Positions 35,093 to 46,313 of a stretch of DNA of 64,000 nt are shown piece after piece. Under the pieces are notes generated by a model. That model saw only the letters and a program-made list of their open reading frames with translations. It did not search any database and had not been told where the DNA came from. Each line of letters starts with the position of its first letter. Position 1 is the stretch's first letter. Source of the stretch: Streptomyces sp. HUAS 15-9 (GTDB taxonomy: Bacteria > Actinomycetota > Actinomycetes > Streptomycetales > Streptomycetaceae); NCBI RefSeq assembly GCF_025642155.1, contig NZ_CP106798.1:7440001-7504000 (forward strand). Direction: 5' to 3'. The position numbers and the translations under genes were made by a program.

Positions 35093-38000
35093 ATGGACCC
35101 CAGACAGGAGCTCGTCTCCTACCTTCACCGGCAGCTGGTCGGCCCCGCCACCGGCGAGTACGAGACGCTCGACGCCCCGCCCGACCGTCAGTACCTCATG
35201 GGCACGCTGTACCCCCAGGAGGCCGACCTCCAGCGGCACTTGTATCTGGCGGCGGAGCAGCCGGACGGCTCCGGGACGGAAGGCGCGGCCGACGACACGG
35301 CCCCCGCCGAGGATCCTGTGCCCGAATCCAACTCCTGGCTGCCCTCCTCCCTGGGCTTCAGCTTCTACACCGACGCCACCACCATCGAGGTCGCCTGCGT
35401 GGGCGCGCGCTACGAGACCCGGGCCGCGACGGGCGAGCGTGGCCGGCGCTGGGAACGCGTCCCGCTGGCCGCGGAGACGCACACCCTCACCCCCGACCGC
35501 GACCGGGTCGAGGTCCTCGACGGCCGGGCCGAACTCCTCGTGACCCGAAGGGTGTTCGGCACCGGTCAGCTGGTCACCGTGGCCCTGGTCAACACCGCAC
35601 GCCACGAGCAGGCCATGGGCAAGGCCGCGCAGTGGGACCGCATGCTCTTCCAAGTCGGCCTGGAGGCACGGCCGACAGACGGCGGGGTGCGCCAGTATCC
35701 GAGCGTCCGGCTGGCGAGCCGCGACCCCGAGGAGCAGGAGTTGCGCCTGCAGTACGAGCATGTGCGCACGCATGCCGTCGGGCACGGCTGCGCGGTCGAG
35801 GAAGTGCACGATGAGAATGGCACGCGCGTGACCGCCCTCCGGGCAGCCGTCATGCCGCAGGCAGAGGTGCGCGGTGTCCGCGCGGCAGGCCTCGGCGACA
35901 CCCCCGTACTGAACCTCCTGCACCTTGCCGATCCGTACGTCTCCGTGGACCAACTCCGGGAAGAATTGTGGGAGTTCGCCGCGGACTACCGCGCCTGGTA
36001 CGTGGGGCAGCTGAACAGGGACGTGCCCGACTGGGGACGTGAGGCCGCCGACCGCATTCTCGCCCGCGTCAGTACGGCAGTCAGTCGTATCGAGTCCGGT
36101 GTGCGCACCCTCTGTGATCCCGGACGGCCGGAACTCCTGCACGCCTTCAGGGCCGCCAACCGGGCCATGGCCCTCCAGATGCGCCACTCGGCGCCCGACC
36201 TCGCGGGCAGCCGACGCTCCCACGGTGACGGGGTTCCGGTCGATCCCCGGCCGACGCCCGAGGCCACGTGGCGCCCGTTCCAGCTGGCCTTCTTCCTGCT
36301 GGCCCTGGACGGTGTGGCCGACCCCCGGCACGAGGACCGGGACATCACGGACCTCATCTGGTTCCCGACCGGCGGCGGCAAGACGGAGGCCTATCTGCTG
36401 CTCGCGGCCTTCGTGATGCTCCTGCGCAGACGCGAACCGGACGGCGGAGGTACGGCCGTTCTGAGCCGGTACACCCTGAGCCTGCTGACGACCCAGCAGT
36501 TCCAGCGTGCGGCGACCACCATCTGCGCCCTGGAGACCCTGCGCCGCGCCGACCCGGACCGCTACGGTGCGGAGCCCTTCTCGATCGGCCTGTGGGTGGG
36601 CGAGAGCACCACGCCGAACACCTACGAGAAGGCTCGCGCGGCCTTCGACAGCGAGCGTGCCGCGGCCCGCCCCGACGACGTGTTCATCCTCGACCGCTGC
36701 CCGTGGTGCGGGACCCGTATCCTTCCGGCACACAAGTCGCCCGACATCGCGGACTACGGGGTACGCGCCGACGCCGACTCCTTCGCGTTCTTCTGCCCGC
36801 GCGAGGAATGCGCCTTCCACGCCGGACTGCCGGTCGCCGTCGTCGACGAGCATCTCTACGATCACCCGCCCACGTTCGTCCTCGGCACGGTGGACAAGTT
36901 CGCCCGGCTCGCCTGGGAACCGCGCGCGGGCCGGCTGTTCGGAGCCGGGAGCGCCACCCGACCGCCGTCCCTCGTCATCCAGGACGAGCTGCACCTGCTC
37001 ACCGGCCCCCTCGGCACCACCGTGGGGCTCTACGAATCCGCGATCCTCGGTCTGTGCGCCGCACCCGACGGCACCGGTCCGAAGGTCATCGCCTCCACGG
37101 CCACCATCCGCCGCTCCGGCGAACAGATCCGGGCCCTGTACGGCGGCGGAGTCCAGCTCTTCCCGCCCGCCGGACTGGACGCCCGCCACTCGTACTTCGC
37201 CGAACAGGACTCCTCCCGCCCCGGCCGCCTCTACGTCGGCGTCATGGCCCAGGGGCACACCGCCGGCCGCGCCTCCGTCGCCACCGCGGCCGCCCTGCTC
37301 CAGGGGGCGTGGGAACTGCCCGAGGAACACCGCGACGCCTACTGGACCCTGGTCGCCTACCACCACAGCCTGCGCGAGCTCGGTCGTACGGTCACGGCCG
37401 CGGGCGACGACATCCCCGCGCAGCTCACCGGGCTCGACACGGGAGCGGGCACCAGGCAGCTCACGGACCATCAGGTACAGGAGCTGACCAGCAATCTGCC
37501 GCGCGCGGAACAGCCCGTGCTGCTCGACCGGCTGGAGAAGCCCTGGGACGATCCCGCGTCGGTGTCCTTCCTCCCCTGCACGAACATGCTCTCCGTGGGT
37601 GTCGACGTGAAGCGTCTCGCCCTCATGCTCATGCAGGGGCAGCCCAAGACGACCGCCGAGTACATCCAGGCCACCAGCCGCGTCGGGCGCAGCTCCGTAC
37701 CCGGACTCGTCGTCACCTTCTTCAACGCCACGCGCCCGCGTGACCGCTCGCACTACGAGACGTTCGACATCTACCACCGCTCCCTCTACCGGCACGTCGA
37801 GCCCACCAGCGTCACACCGTGGTCGGTGCCCTCGCGCCGCCGGGCCCTGCACGCCGCTCTCGTCATCCTCGTACGTCACGGGCTCGGGCTGGCCGCGGAG
37901 AACCAGGCAGGTCACCTCGTCGACCGCCTCCCGGAGGCCGAGGCGCTCGCGGACCGGCTCGCCCGGCGTGCCGAGGTGTGCGAACCGGCCAGCGGCGAGG

Positions 38001-38218
38001 CCGTACGCAAGGAACTGGCGGACCTCATCGCGGACTGGGAGGACGCCGCTCGTGAGGCGCGCAAGCACGGCCGGGAGCTGTACTACCGCAGCCAGGGCAA
38101 GGGGCAGTCGAACTTGATCAAGAGCTTTGAGCAGAAGTACGGGCTGTGGGAGACGCCCAACTCCATGCGCAACGTGGACCGGGAGTGCCAGGTGATGGTG
38201 AAGGGAGCCGACCTGTGA
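35093..38218 (+). CDS. drmA: DrmA-like helicase (DISARM core)
   Basis: 1041 residues. The ATG at 35093 (MDPRQELVSYL) has a GAGGA site 6 bases upstream and is preferred to the ATG at 35057, which has none. A novel N-terminal half (~400 residues) precedes an SF2 core with motif I WFPTGGGKTEAYL near 424, DELHLL near 630 and STATIRR near 665. The C-terminal lobe has TNMLSVGVDVKRL and YIQATSRVGRS. A CPWCGTR...CPREEC zinc site lies between motifs I and II. This architecture matches DrmA. Its stop overlaps the drmB GTG as GTGA. It should be the motor that engages incoming DNA with DrmB. Confidence 0.85.
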   Translation: MDPRQELVSYLHRQLVGPATGEYETLDAPPDRQYLMGTLYPQEADLQRHLYLAAEQPDGSGTEGAADDTAPAEDPVPESNSWLPSSLGFSFYTDATTIEVACVGARYETRAATGERGRRWERVPLAAETHTLTPDRDRVEVLDGRAELLVTRRVFGTGQLVTVALVNTARHEQAMGKAAQWDRMLFQVGLEARPTDGGVRQYPSVRLASRDPEEQELRLQYEHVRTHAVGHGCAVEEVHDENGTRVTALRAAVMPQAEVRGVRAAGLGDTPVLNLLHLADPYVSVDQLREELWEFAADYRAWYVGQLNRDVPDWGREAADRILARVSTAVSRIESGVRTLCDPGRPELLHAFRAANRAMALQMRHSAPDLAGSRRSHGDGVPVDPRPTPEATWRPFQLAFFLLALDGVADPRHEDRDITDLIWFPTGGGKTEAYLLLAAFVMLLRRREPDGGGTAVLSRYTLSLLTTQQFQRAATTICALETLRRADPDRYGAEPFSIGLWVGESTTPNTYEKARAAFDSERAAARPDDVFILDRCPWCGTRILPAHKSPDIADYGVRADADSFAFFCPREECAFHAGLPVAVVDEHLYDHPPTFVLGTVDKFARLAWEPRAGRLFGAGSATRPPSLVIQDELHLLTGPLGTTVGLYESAILGLCAAPDGTGPKVIASTATIRRSGEQIRALYGGGVQLFPPAGLDARHSYFAEQDSSRPGRLYVGVMAQGHTAGRASVATAAALLQGAWELPEEHRDAYWTLVAYHHSLRELGRTVTAAGDDIPAQLTGLDTGAGTRQLTDHQVQELTSNLPRAEQPVLLDRLEKPWDDPASVSFLPCTNMLSVGVDVKRLALMLMQGQPKTTAEYIQATSRVGRSSVPGLVVTFFNATRPRDRSHYETFDIYHRSLYRHVEPTSVTPWSVPSRRRALHAALVILVRHGLGLAAENQAGHLVDRLPEAEALADRLARRAEVCEPASGEAVRKELADLIADWEDAAREARKHGRELYYRSQGKGQSNLIKSFEQKYGLWETPNSMRNVDRECQVMVKGADL

Positions 38219-40062
38219 GCCGCACACTGCGGGTACGCCAGTCGCAGACGGTCGTCCCGTTCGGGGTCGGGGCCGTGTTCGACATCCAGGGCGAGTCCTT
38301 CGTCGCGACCGGAATCGGCGACTGGCCGGGGCGGGGCAGACAGCAGGTCGAGTCCCCGCGACTGGCCTCCCGGCTCGGGGTCACGGGCTTCTACGCCGCG
38401 CCGGCCACGGCCAACGACCGGTACGACACACCGGACGCCCCGGGAGCGCCGTACATCCGCTTCCCCTCCTGGCTGTTCTGCGGGGCCTGCCGGCGCATGA
38501 AGCGGTGGCGGATCGCCGACGAGAAGCCCGGAGTGCCGCCGCGCTGTCCGTCCTGCTCGCCGGCGCGGACACTCGCGCCCATGCGGTTCGTGCAGATCTG
38601 CGCGGCCGGCCACCTCAGCGACCTCGACTGGTGGTTCTGGGCGCACTCCCGGCGTGACGCCGGCGAGCGCCGTCAGTGTGCCGAGCGCGAGCGACTGCGC
38701 TTCCTGGTCTCCGACCGCGCCTCCGGACTCGAAGCGCTCTCCGTGGTCTGCGCCGCGAAGGGATGCGGAGCCGGGCGCGATCTGCTCGACATCCTCGGAA
38801 CGCACGGGATGCGGTGTTCCGGACGCAACCCCTGGCAGCGGGCGAGCGAGGCCGTGGAGTGCGTCAAGCCGGTTCAGGTGGTGCAGCGCACGGCGGGAAA
38901 CCTGTACTACCCGATCGTGCACTCGGCGCTCGACATCCCCGAGACCGAGGTCCCGGTCCACGCGGACGAGGAGCTCGCCGTGCGGGTGCGAGAACACGAC
39001 CTGTGGGTGCAACTGTGCCGGTACACCGGCAAGCCGCGGGCCGGCATGTTCCGGGACGTCATCATGGAGGACACGGGAGCGGACGAGGCGCTCATCGACG
39101 CCCTCGTCGCGGAGGAGACCGGGCACGCTCCGGCGCCGTCGTCCGACACACCGTCCGCTCCCGCCCGGCCCGACCTGAGCCGGGAGGAGTGGGCCGCCTT
39201 CACCGCCCCGCCCCCGCCACCGACACGGGACTTCGCGCTGCGCGAGACCACCCTGGGCCTGGGCGGCGAGACCGAGGAACCGTGGGCCGGCCTGCGCCGG
39301 CGGTTCGGCCGGGTCGTCCTCGCCGACCGGTTGCGCGAGGTCCGCGCCCTGTCGGGCTTCACCCGGGTCTCACCCGATGCCACGGTCGTGCCGTCCGACA
39401 CGGCGCGGCGCCTCAGGTGGCTGCCCGCCGTGGAGGTCTTCGGAGAAGGAATCTTCCTGGCGCTGGACCGGCGTGAGCTCTCCACCTGGGAAGCGGACGC
39501 GAAGGTCCGCCACCGGGTCTCGGGGATGCGCGCCGACCTCGACCGCTCCTTCCAGAAGGACCGCCTGGAACATCTCACCGGTCCGGAGCTCGCCCCACGC
39601 TTCGTCCTCCTGCACACGCTCGCCCATCTGCTGATCCGCCAGCTCTCCTTCGAATCCGGATACACCACGGCGAGCCTGCGCGAACGCATCTACGCGCGCC
39701 CCGAACAGGACCAGTACGGCATCCTCGTCTACACCGCCGCCGGAGATGCCGAGGGCACCCTCGGCGGCCTCGTCCGCCAGGGCGAGGCGCCCCGCCTGGC
39801 GGAGACCCTGCTGCGCATGACCGAGGCGGCCGCCTGGTGCTCGGCGGATCCGCTGTGCGCCGAGCACACCGGACAGGGCTTCGCCAATCTCAACCGTGCG
39901 GCGTGCCACGCCTGCGCGCTCCTTCCGGAGACGAGCTGCGAAGCCGGCAACGCCCTCCTCGACCGCGCCCTGGTCATCGGCGGCCAAGGGGTGCCCGGCT
40001 ATCTGGAGACGGTCGTCGGAACCGCCCTCGCCGCCGCGGCAACCGCCCTGGAGCAGCCGTGA
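38215..40062 (+). CDS. drmB: DrmB-like DUF1998 protein (DISARM core)
   Basis: 615 residues. The N-terminus LRVRQSQTVVPFGVGAVFDI is typical of DrmB. Zinc cysteines CGAC near residue 88 and CPSC near 112 follow. The DUF1998 domain begins near 465 with HTLAHLLIRQLSFESGY and continues with GILVYTAAGDAEGTLGGL. A final Cys cluster is in CSADPLCAEH...ACHACALL. The GTG at 38215 is used because AAGGGA lies upstream and it overlaps the drmA stop. The gene is directly coupled to both neighbours. DrmA-DrmB form the autoinhibited DNA-loading core in characterised DISARM. Confidence 0.87.
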   Translation: MSRTLRVRQSQTVVPFGVGAVFDIQGESFVATGIGDWPGRGRQQVESPRLASRLGVTGFYAAPATANDRYDTPDAPGAPYIRFPSWLFCGACRRMKRWRIADEKPGVPPRCPSCSPARTLAPMRFVQICAAGHLSDLDWWFWAHSRRDAGERRQCAERERLRFLVSDRASGLEALSVVCAAKGCGAGRDLLDILGTHGMRCSGRNPWQRASEAVECVKPVQVVQRTAGNLYYPIVHSALDIPETEVPVHADEELAVRVREHDLWVQLCRYTGKPRAGMFRDVIMEDTGADEALIDALVAEETGHAPAPSSDTPSAPARPDLSREEWAAFTAPPPPPTRDFALRETTLGLGGETEEPWAGLRRRFGRVVLADRLREVRALSGFTRVSPDATVVPSDTARRLRWLPAVEVFGEGIFLALDRRELSTWEADAKVRHRVSGMRADLDRSFQKDRLEHLTGPELAPRFVLLHTLAHLLIRQLSFESGYTTASLRERIYARPEQDQYGILVYTAAGDAEGTLGGLVRQGEAPRLAETLLRMTEAAAWCSADPLCAEHTGQGFANLNRAACHACALLPETSCEAGNALLDRALVIGGQGVPGYLETVVGTALAAAATALEQP

Positions 40063-41144
40063 CCGTCAGCTATCTCGATCTCTCACCCCGGCAGCGGGAC
40101 AGCCTCGACGACCTCCCCTTCGACGGCAGCCATCTGGTCAGCGGTCCGCCGGGCAGCGGCAAGAGCCTGCTGGCGGCCCAGCGGGCCATCATGCTGGCCC
40201 TGACCGGGGCGCGGGTCACCTTGCTGACCCGCTCCAACCTACTGCGTCAGTCACTGGCCGCGGTCGTCCACGCGCTGGGGCCGAGGGACCGCGGGGTGCG
40301 GGTGTCGACGGCCCACGCGTGGCTCACGGAGTGGTTCGGCGGGAAGGCTCCGGCCGCGGCGGACGGCACGTACGACTGGGAGGCGTGCTACGACCGGGCC
40401 GCCGAACTGGGCCCCGATCCCGACCTCACCCTGGTCGTCGACGAGGGGCAGGACCTGCCCCCGGAGTTCTACCGGCTGCTCCGGCTGCTGCGGGCCCGGG
40501 TGACGGTGTACGCCGACGAATGCCAGCGGCTGACCGACACCAACTCCACCCTCGCCGAGATAGCCCAGCGCCTGGGCCGGTGCACCCGGCACGACCTCGA
40601 CGGGAACCATCGCAACACCCGCCAGATCGCCTCCCTCGCCGCGCACTTCCACACCGGCAGCGACCTGCCCGACCTGCCCGAACGGGACGGGCCCGTGCCC
40701 CGGCTGCACCGACTGCCGCACAAGGGCGCCGCCGATCTGCTGATCCTCCTGGCCCAGCAGCATCCGCAGCACAGCATCGGGGTGATCGTGAACTCGAGGC
40801 ACACTCAGTTCTCCCTGCTGGGCAGCATCGAGCACAGGGCACCCCGGCTCAAGCCGCAGCTGTACACGTCCATGGCCAAGGAAGGGCGTTACCGCACACT
40901 GGACCTCGGTCGTCCGGGCATCGTGCTGGTGCACCGTGCCAGCGCCAAAGGGCTGGGCTTCGACACGGTCGTGATCCCCGACGCGCACACCGACGCGGCC
41001 GCCGATCCCACGTCGGCCGCGCTGCGCATGACGTACTACGTGCTGGCCACGCGTGCCCGCCGCGAGCTCCACCTCGCCTACGAAGGGCAGAGCGAGCCGC
41101 CGCTCCTCGCGCAGGTCGGTCCGGGCGAACTGCTGCGTGGGTGA
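40059..41144 (+). CDS. Small SF1 ATPase/helicase in the position of drmC
   Basis: 361 residues. It has Walker A SGPPGSGKSLLAA near residue 28, Walker B LVVDEGQDLPPEFY near 125 and a C-terminal UvrD-like motif, VHRASAKGLGFDTVVIPDAH, near 290. It lacks the 1B and 2B insertions of full UvrD, so it is a compact SF1 ATPase. There is no HxK(x)4D phospholipase-D motif, so it is not DrmC. The GTG start overlaps the drmB stop (GTGA), which ties it firmly to the operon as its last gene. Confidence 0.83.
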   Translation: MTVSYLDLSPRQRDSLDDLPFDGSHLVSGPPGSGKSLLAAQRAIMLALTGARVTLLTRSNLLRQSLAAVVHALGPRDRGVRVSTAHAWLTEWFGGKAPAAADGTYDWEACYDRAAELGPDPDLTLVVDEGQDLPPEFYRLLRLLRARVTVYADECQRLTDTNSTLAEIAQRLGRCTRHDLDGNHRNTRQIASLAAHFHTGSDLPDLPERDGPVPRLHRLPHKGAADLLILLAQQHPQHSIGVIVNSRHTQFSLLGSIEHRAPRLKPQLYTSMAKEGRYRTLDLGRPGIVLVHRASAKGLGFDTVVIPDAHTDAAADPTSAALRMTYYVLATRARRELHLAYEGQSEPPLLAQVGPGELLRG

Positions 41145-41224
41145 CCGGACTTCGCCTGTGCGTGCGCACTGAACCAGAGCGTCGTCGCGACACGTGTCCC
41201 CCCACCGTGGGAGGATCACCGACC

Positions 41225-41845
41225 ATGAGCGCGTCCCCAGCGGTGAGGAGTCTGCGCGCCGCTGTGTTCGCCGCGGTGTGCGTCCTGCTCGCCGCCGCCG
41301 GGCACGGGCTCGCGATGGGGGCGATGCCGCCGTTGTGGGGCGACGCGGCCGGGTTCCTCGGCGTGTTCACGCTGGGGTGGCTGCTCGGCGGGAGGGAGCG
41401 GTCGCTGCCGGGGATCGGCGCGGCCATGCTCGTCACCCAGGCGGGGCTGCACATCGGCTTCGACGCGGCCCGGCCCACCGCCCCCGCGCACGCCGTGCGG
41501 ACGGCGGCCGCGCATGCCCACGGCATGGCGGTCATGCACGCCCACGGCATGGCGGCCATGGCCCGGCCGCACGCGGTCACCGCGCACACCACGGCCGCCC
41601 ATGTGCTCGCCGCCCTCGTCGCCTCCTGGTGGCTGCGGCGCGGTGAGGCCGCTCTGTGGTCGCTGCTGCGCCGTGCCGTCGCGCTCGTGCCGGGGCTGGT
41701 GGCCTGGTGGCGGGACTCCCCGCTGCCCGCGCCGCTCGACGGCCTGCGCCGCGCCCCGGACGTCGTCACCCCCGTGCGCCGGGTTTCACTGCGGTATGCG
41801 GTGCGTCGCCGAGGACCTCCGGGCCGGATCCCGTACACGATCTGA
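41225..41845 (+). CDS. Membrane protein with His/Met-rich loop, beside ycnI
   Basis: 206 residues with about four hydrophobic segments. A loop of about 45 residues between the last two is rich in His and Met (AHAHGMAVMHAHGMAAM), which suggests metal binding. The ATG at 41225 follows GGAGGATCACC. It lies 42 bases before the YcnI-like gene on the same strand. No named family is recognised. Copper handling is inferred from the loop and the neighbour. Confidence 0.7.
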   Translation: MSASPAVRSLRAAVFAAVCVLLAAAGHGLAMGAMPPLWGDAAGFLGVFTLGWLLGGRERSLPGIGAAMLVTQAGLHIGFDAARPTAPAHAVRTAAAHAHGMAVMHAHGMAAMARPHAVTAHTTAAHVLAALVASWWLRRGEAALWSLLRRAVALVPGLVAWWRDSPLPAPLDGLRRAPDVVTPVRRVSLRYAVRRRGPPGRIPYTI

Positions 41846-41887
41846 GTCAGCCTCACACCCCCATCCCGTACGGAGATCCACTCACCC

Positions 41888-42634
41888 ATGTCCACGACAC
41901 GCATCGTTCTGCGCCGTGCCGCCGCCGTCACCGCCCTCGCCGCCGTCTCGGTCCTCGGCGCCGCGGGCATCGCCTCGGCCCATGTCACCGTCCACCCCGA
42001 GAGCTACGCCAAGGGAGCCACGGACGGTCTGCTGACCTTCCGGGTGCCCAACGAGGAGGACAGCGCGAGCACGACCAAGGTCCAGGTCTTCCTGCCCACC
42101 GACCACCCCGTCCTCGGGGTGCTCGTCCACCCGCGGGACGGCTGGACCGCCAAGGTGACCACCACCAAGCTCACGAAGCCGGTCAAGACCGACGACGGCA
42201 CCATCACCGAGGCCGTCTCCGCGATCACCTGGACCGGCGGCAAGATCGGGGCCGGTCAGTACGAGGACTTCGACGTGGCGTTCGGTGAACTGCCCGAGGA
42301 CGCCGACCAGCTGACCTTCAAGACCCTCCAGACCTACTCCGACGGCAAGGTCGTCCGCTGGATCGAGCAGGGCGACGAGGACGACTTGGAGAATCCCGCG
42401 CCGGTGCTGAAGCTCACCGCCGGTGACGACGAGAGCGCCGCTTCGTCGGGCGCGAAGGGCGACGACACCAAGAGCGGTGACGCGAAGAGCGGGTCCGCAC
42501 AGGCCGCCTCGGACTCGGGCGACTCCAACGACTCCACCGCCCGCACCCTCGGCAGCGCCGGGCTGATCGTCGGCGTGCTGGGCCTGGCGGCCGGGGCGGT
42601 CGCGATCGTGCGGAGCCGGTCGGCACGGCCGTAA
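41888..42634 (+). CDS. YcnI-family (DUF1775) copper-associated exported protein
   Basis: 248 residues. A signal peptide (residues 1-30) ends in IASA, so the mature protein starts AHVTVHPESYAKG. The His near the new N-terminus is the copper ligand in characterised YcnI proteins. The DUF1775 domain fills residues ~31-180. A Ser/Asp/Lys-rich linker follows, then a C-terminal membrane anchor (LIVGVLGLAAGAVAIV) with a basic tail. It is probably a membrane-anchored extracytoplasmic copper-binding protein. A strong terminator lies 12 bases after the stop. Confidence 0.9.
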   Translation: MSTTRIVLRRAAAVTALAAVSVLGAAGIASAHVTVHPESYAKGATDGLLTFRVPNEEDSASTTKVQVFLPTDHPVLGVLVHPRDGWTAKVTTTKLTKPVKTDDGTITEAVSAITWTGGKIGAGQYEDFDVAFGELPEDADQLTFKTLQTYSDGKVVRWIEQGDEDDLENPAPVLKLTAGDDESAASSGAKGDDTKSGDAKSGSAQAASDSGDSNDSTARTLGSAGLIVGVLGLAAGAVAIVRSRSARP

Positions 42635-42646
42635 CAACAGCCGTAC

Positions 42647-42685
42647 GCGAAGGGCCCGGATCAGCGGCTGATCCGGGCCCTTCGC
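42647..42685. terminator. Bidirectional hairpin terminator
   Basis: A perfect 18-bp stem (42647-42664 with 42668-42685) closes on a 3-base CGG loop. It lies between the convergent ycnI-like gene and the CDP-alcohol transferase gene and should end transcription from both sides. Confidence 0.88.
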
Positions 42686-42704
42686 ACCGCGCGGGGCGGG
42701 AGAG

Positions 42705-43478
42705 TCACCGCGCGACGAGCTCCAGCATCTCCTCCCGGGCCTCGAGGACCGGGGCCTCGGCGACGGTCCGGGACGTCCGCCACAGCCACAGCACGTCCCG
42801 GCCGAACGACCACGTCAGCGAGATCAGGGCCAGCAGCGCCACCGCCATGTTCGCGGCGTGCGGGAGCAGTTCCGAGCCGGCCAGCAGCAGACAGACGCCC
42901 TGGATCGCGGCGACCGTCTTTCGGGCGAAGGACGGCGGCAGCGGCGCGTTCAGCCAGGGCGCGAGCTTGGCCGCGGCGAGGAACGCGTAGCGCATCGCGC
43001 CGATCAGCAGCACCCACGGGCCGAGCTGCATCGACACGTACACGCTCAGCACCAGGATCAGGAACGCGTCGACCTCCATGTCGAAACGGGCCCCCAGCGC
43101 CGTCGACGTGCCGGTGCGCCGGGCGACCTTCCCGTCCACGCCGTCCAGGATCAGCGCCACGGCCGTCAGGCCCACCAGGAGCGTGACCGGCGGCGAGCTC
43201 TCGAAGGAGTCCGCGACCAGCGCCGTCACCCCGCCCACCAGTGTCGCCCGGCCGAGGGTGACCCGGTTCGCCGGGCCGAAGGAACGCAGCCGGGAGCGGT
43301 GCAGCGCCCGTGAGAGCACCGCCCAGCTCGCGATCGCGAACACCAGACCCGTCAGCCAGCCCGCCGGACCCATGCCGATCGCCGAGCCGAGCAGGGCCAG
43401 CAACAGGATCTGCACGCCCGCTCCCACAGCGGTCTCCTGCTGGACCAGCCTTGCTTCGTAAGTGTTGTTCAGGGCCAC
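42705..43478 (-). CDS. CDP-alcohol phosphatidyltransferase family enzyme
   Basis: 257 residues with several membrane helices and the family signature DG(x2)AR(x8)G(x3)D(x3)D, seen as DGVDGKVARR through GARFDMEVD near residues 112-135. All four Asp are present. These enzymes transfer a CDP-linked alcohol onto another alcohol at the membrane. The GTG at 43478 is chosen because GGAGGA lies 6 bases upstream. It is divergent from the biosynthetic operon that begins at 43586 and may share its pathway. The substrate cannot be told from sequence. Confidence 0.87.
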   Translation of the reverse strand: MALNNTYEARLVQQETAVGAGVQILLLALLGSAIGMGPAGWLTGLVFAIASWAVLSRALHRSRLRSFGPANRVTLGRATLVGGVTALVADSFESSPPVTLLVGLTAVALILDGVDGKVARRTGTSTALGARFDMEVDAFLILVLSVYVSMQLGPWVLLIGAMRYAFLAAAKLAPWLNAPLPPSFARKTVAAIQGVCLLLAGSELLPHAANMAVALLALISLTWSFGRDVLWLWRTSRTVAEAPVLEAREEMLELVAR

Positions 43479-43585
43479 CGCACGTCCTCCGGCCGAGTGA
43501 CAGAGTCGATCAACGCCGCGTACTGTGCGCGGCCTGTGCACATCTCGGTACGTGAACAGGTTCCCGATCGTTCAGGAGGATGCCG

Positions 43586-44578
43586 ATGAACCGCTCCGCG
43601 CGCGCTTTCTGGCTGAGCTCGCCGGGTCAGGGCGAGATCCGTGACGTCACCCTCACGGGGCCCGGCGAGGGCGAGGTGCTGGTGCGCTCGCTCTACTCCG
43701 GCGTGAGCCGCGGCACGGAGACGCTCGTCTTCCGCGGCGGCGTCCCGGCCAGTCAGCACACCGCGATGCGGGCGCCGTTCCAGGAGGGCGACTTCCCCGG
43801 ACCGGTGAAGTACGGCTACCTCAATGTCGGGGTGGTGGAGGAGGGGCCGGATGAGCTGACCGGCCGAACCGTCTTCTGTCTGTATCCGCACCAGACCCGC
43901 TACGTCGTTCCGGTGAACGCGGTGACGCCGGTGCCGGAGAACGTGCCCGCCGAACGGGCCGTCCTCGCCGGGACGGTCGAGACGGCCGTGAACGCCCTGT
44001 GGGACGCCGCCCCCCTGGTCGGCGACCGGATCGCGGTGGTCGGCGGCGGCATGGTCGGCTGCTCGGTGGCCGCCCTGCTGGCCCGCTTCCCCGGAGTGCG
44101 GCTGCAGTTGGTCGACGCCGATCCGGCGCGCGCCAAGACCGCCGAGGCCCTTGGCGTCGGCTTCGCCTCGCCCGAGGACGCCCTCGGCGACTGCGACCTG
44201 GTCGTCCACGCCAGCGCCACCGAACAGGGACTCGCCCGCTCGCTCGAACTGCTCCGCGCCGAGGGCACCGTCCTCGAACTGAGCTGGTACGGCGACCGGC
44301 GCATCGCCCTCCCGCTCGGCGAGGCCTTCCACTCGCGCCGGCTCACCCTCCGCAGCAGCCAGGTCGGCACCGTCTCCCCGGCCCGCCGCGCGAGCCGCAG
44401 TTACGCCGACCGGCTCGCCCTCGCCCTCGACCTGCTCGCCGACCCCGCGCTGGACGCGCTGGTCACCGGGGAGAGCGCGTTCGAGGAGCTCCCGGCGGTG
44501 CTGCCGGGGCTCGCCTCGGGCGAGATCCCGGCCCTGTGCCACCGGGTCAGGTACGCCGGCCCCGAAGACACAGCCTGA
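43586..44578 (+). CDS. MDR-superfamily dehydrogenase-like protein
   Basis: 330 residues. The N-terminal GroES-like part includes [21 protein letters not shown] Rossmann domain follows with [19 protein letters not shown] near residue 150. The catalytic zinc cysteine region of classical alcohol dehydrogenases is not obvious, so it may work without zinc. The ATG at 43586 sits 6 bases after AGGAGG; the ATG two codons earlier is too close to that site. It is the first gene of the operon running to the flippase-like gene, with a 128-base gap before the pterin-synthase-like gene. The substrate is unknown. Confidence 0.82.
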   Translation: MNRSARAFWLSSPGQGEIRDVTLTGPGEGEVLVRSLYSGVSRGTETLVFRGGVPASQHTAMRAPFQEGDFPGPVKYGYLNVGVVEEGPDELTGRTVFCLYPHQTRYVVPVNAVTPVPENVPAERAVLAGTVETAVNALWDAAPLVGDRIAVVGGGMVGCSVAALLARFPGVRLQLVDADPARAKTAEALGVGFASPEDALGDCDLVVHASATEQGLARSLELLRAEGTVLELSWYGDRRIALPLGEAFHSRRLTLRSSQVGTVSPARRASRSYADRLALALDLLADPALDALVTGESAFEELPAVLPGLASGEIPALCHRVRYAGPEDTA

Positions 44579-44619
44579 CGGACCTGTTCAATTCCGGACG
44601 ACAAAAGGGCCTGACCTGA

Positions 44620-46309
<1,690 letters not shown>

Positions 46310-46313
<4 letters not shown>

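Noticed and set aside
34868..38227. A 1119-codon - strand frame opposite drmA
   Set aside because: Antisense shadow; the + strand holds the helicase motifs and coupled operon structure.
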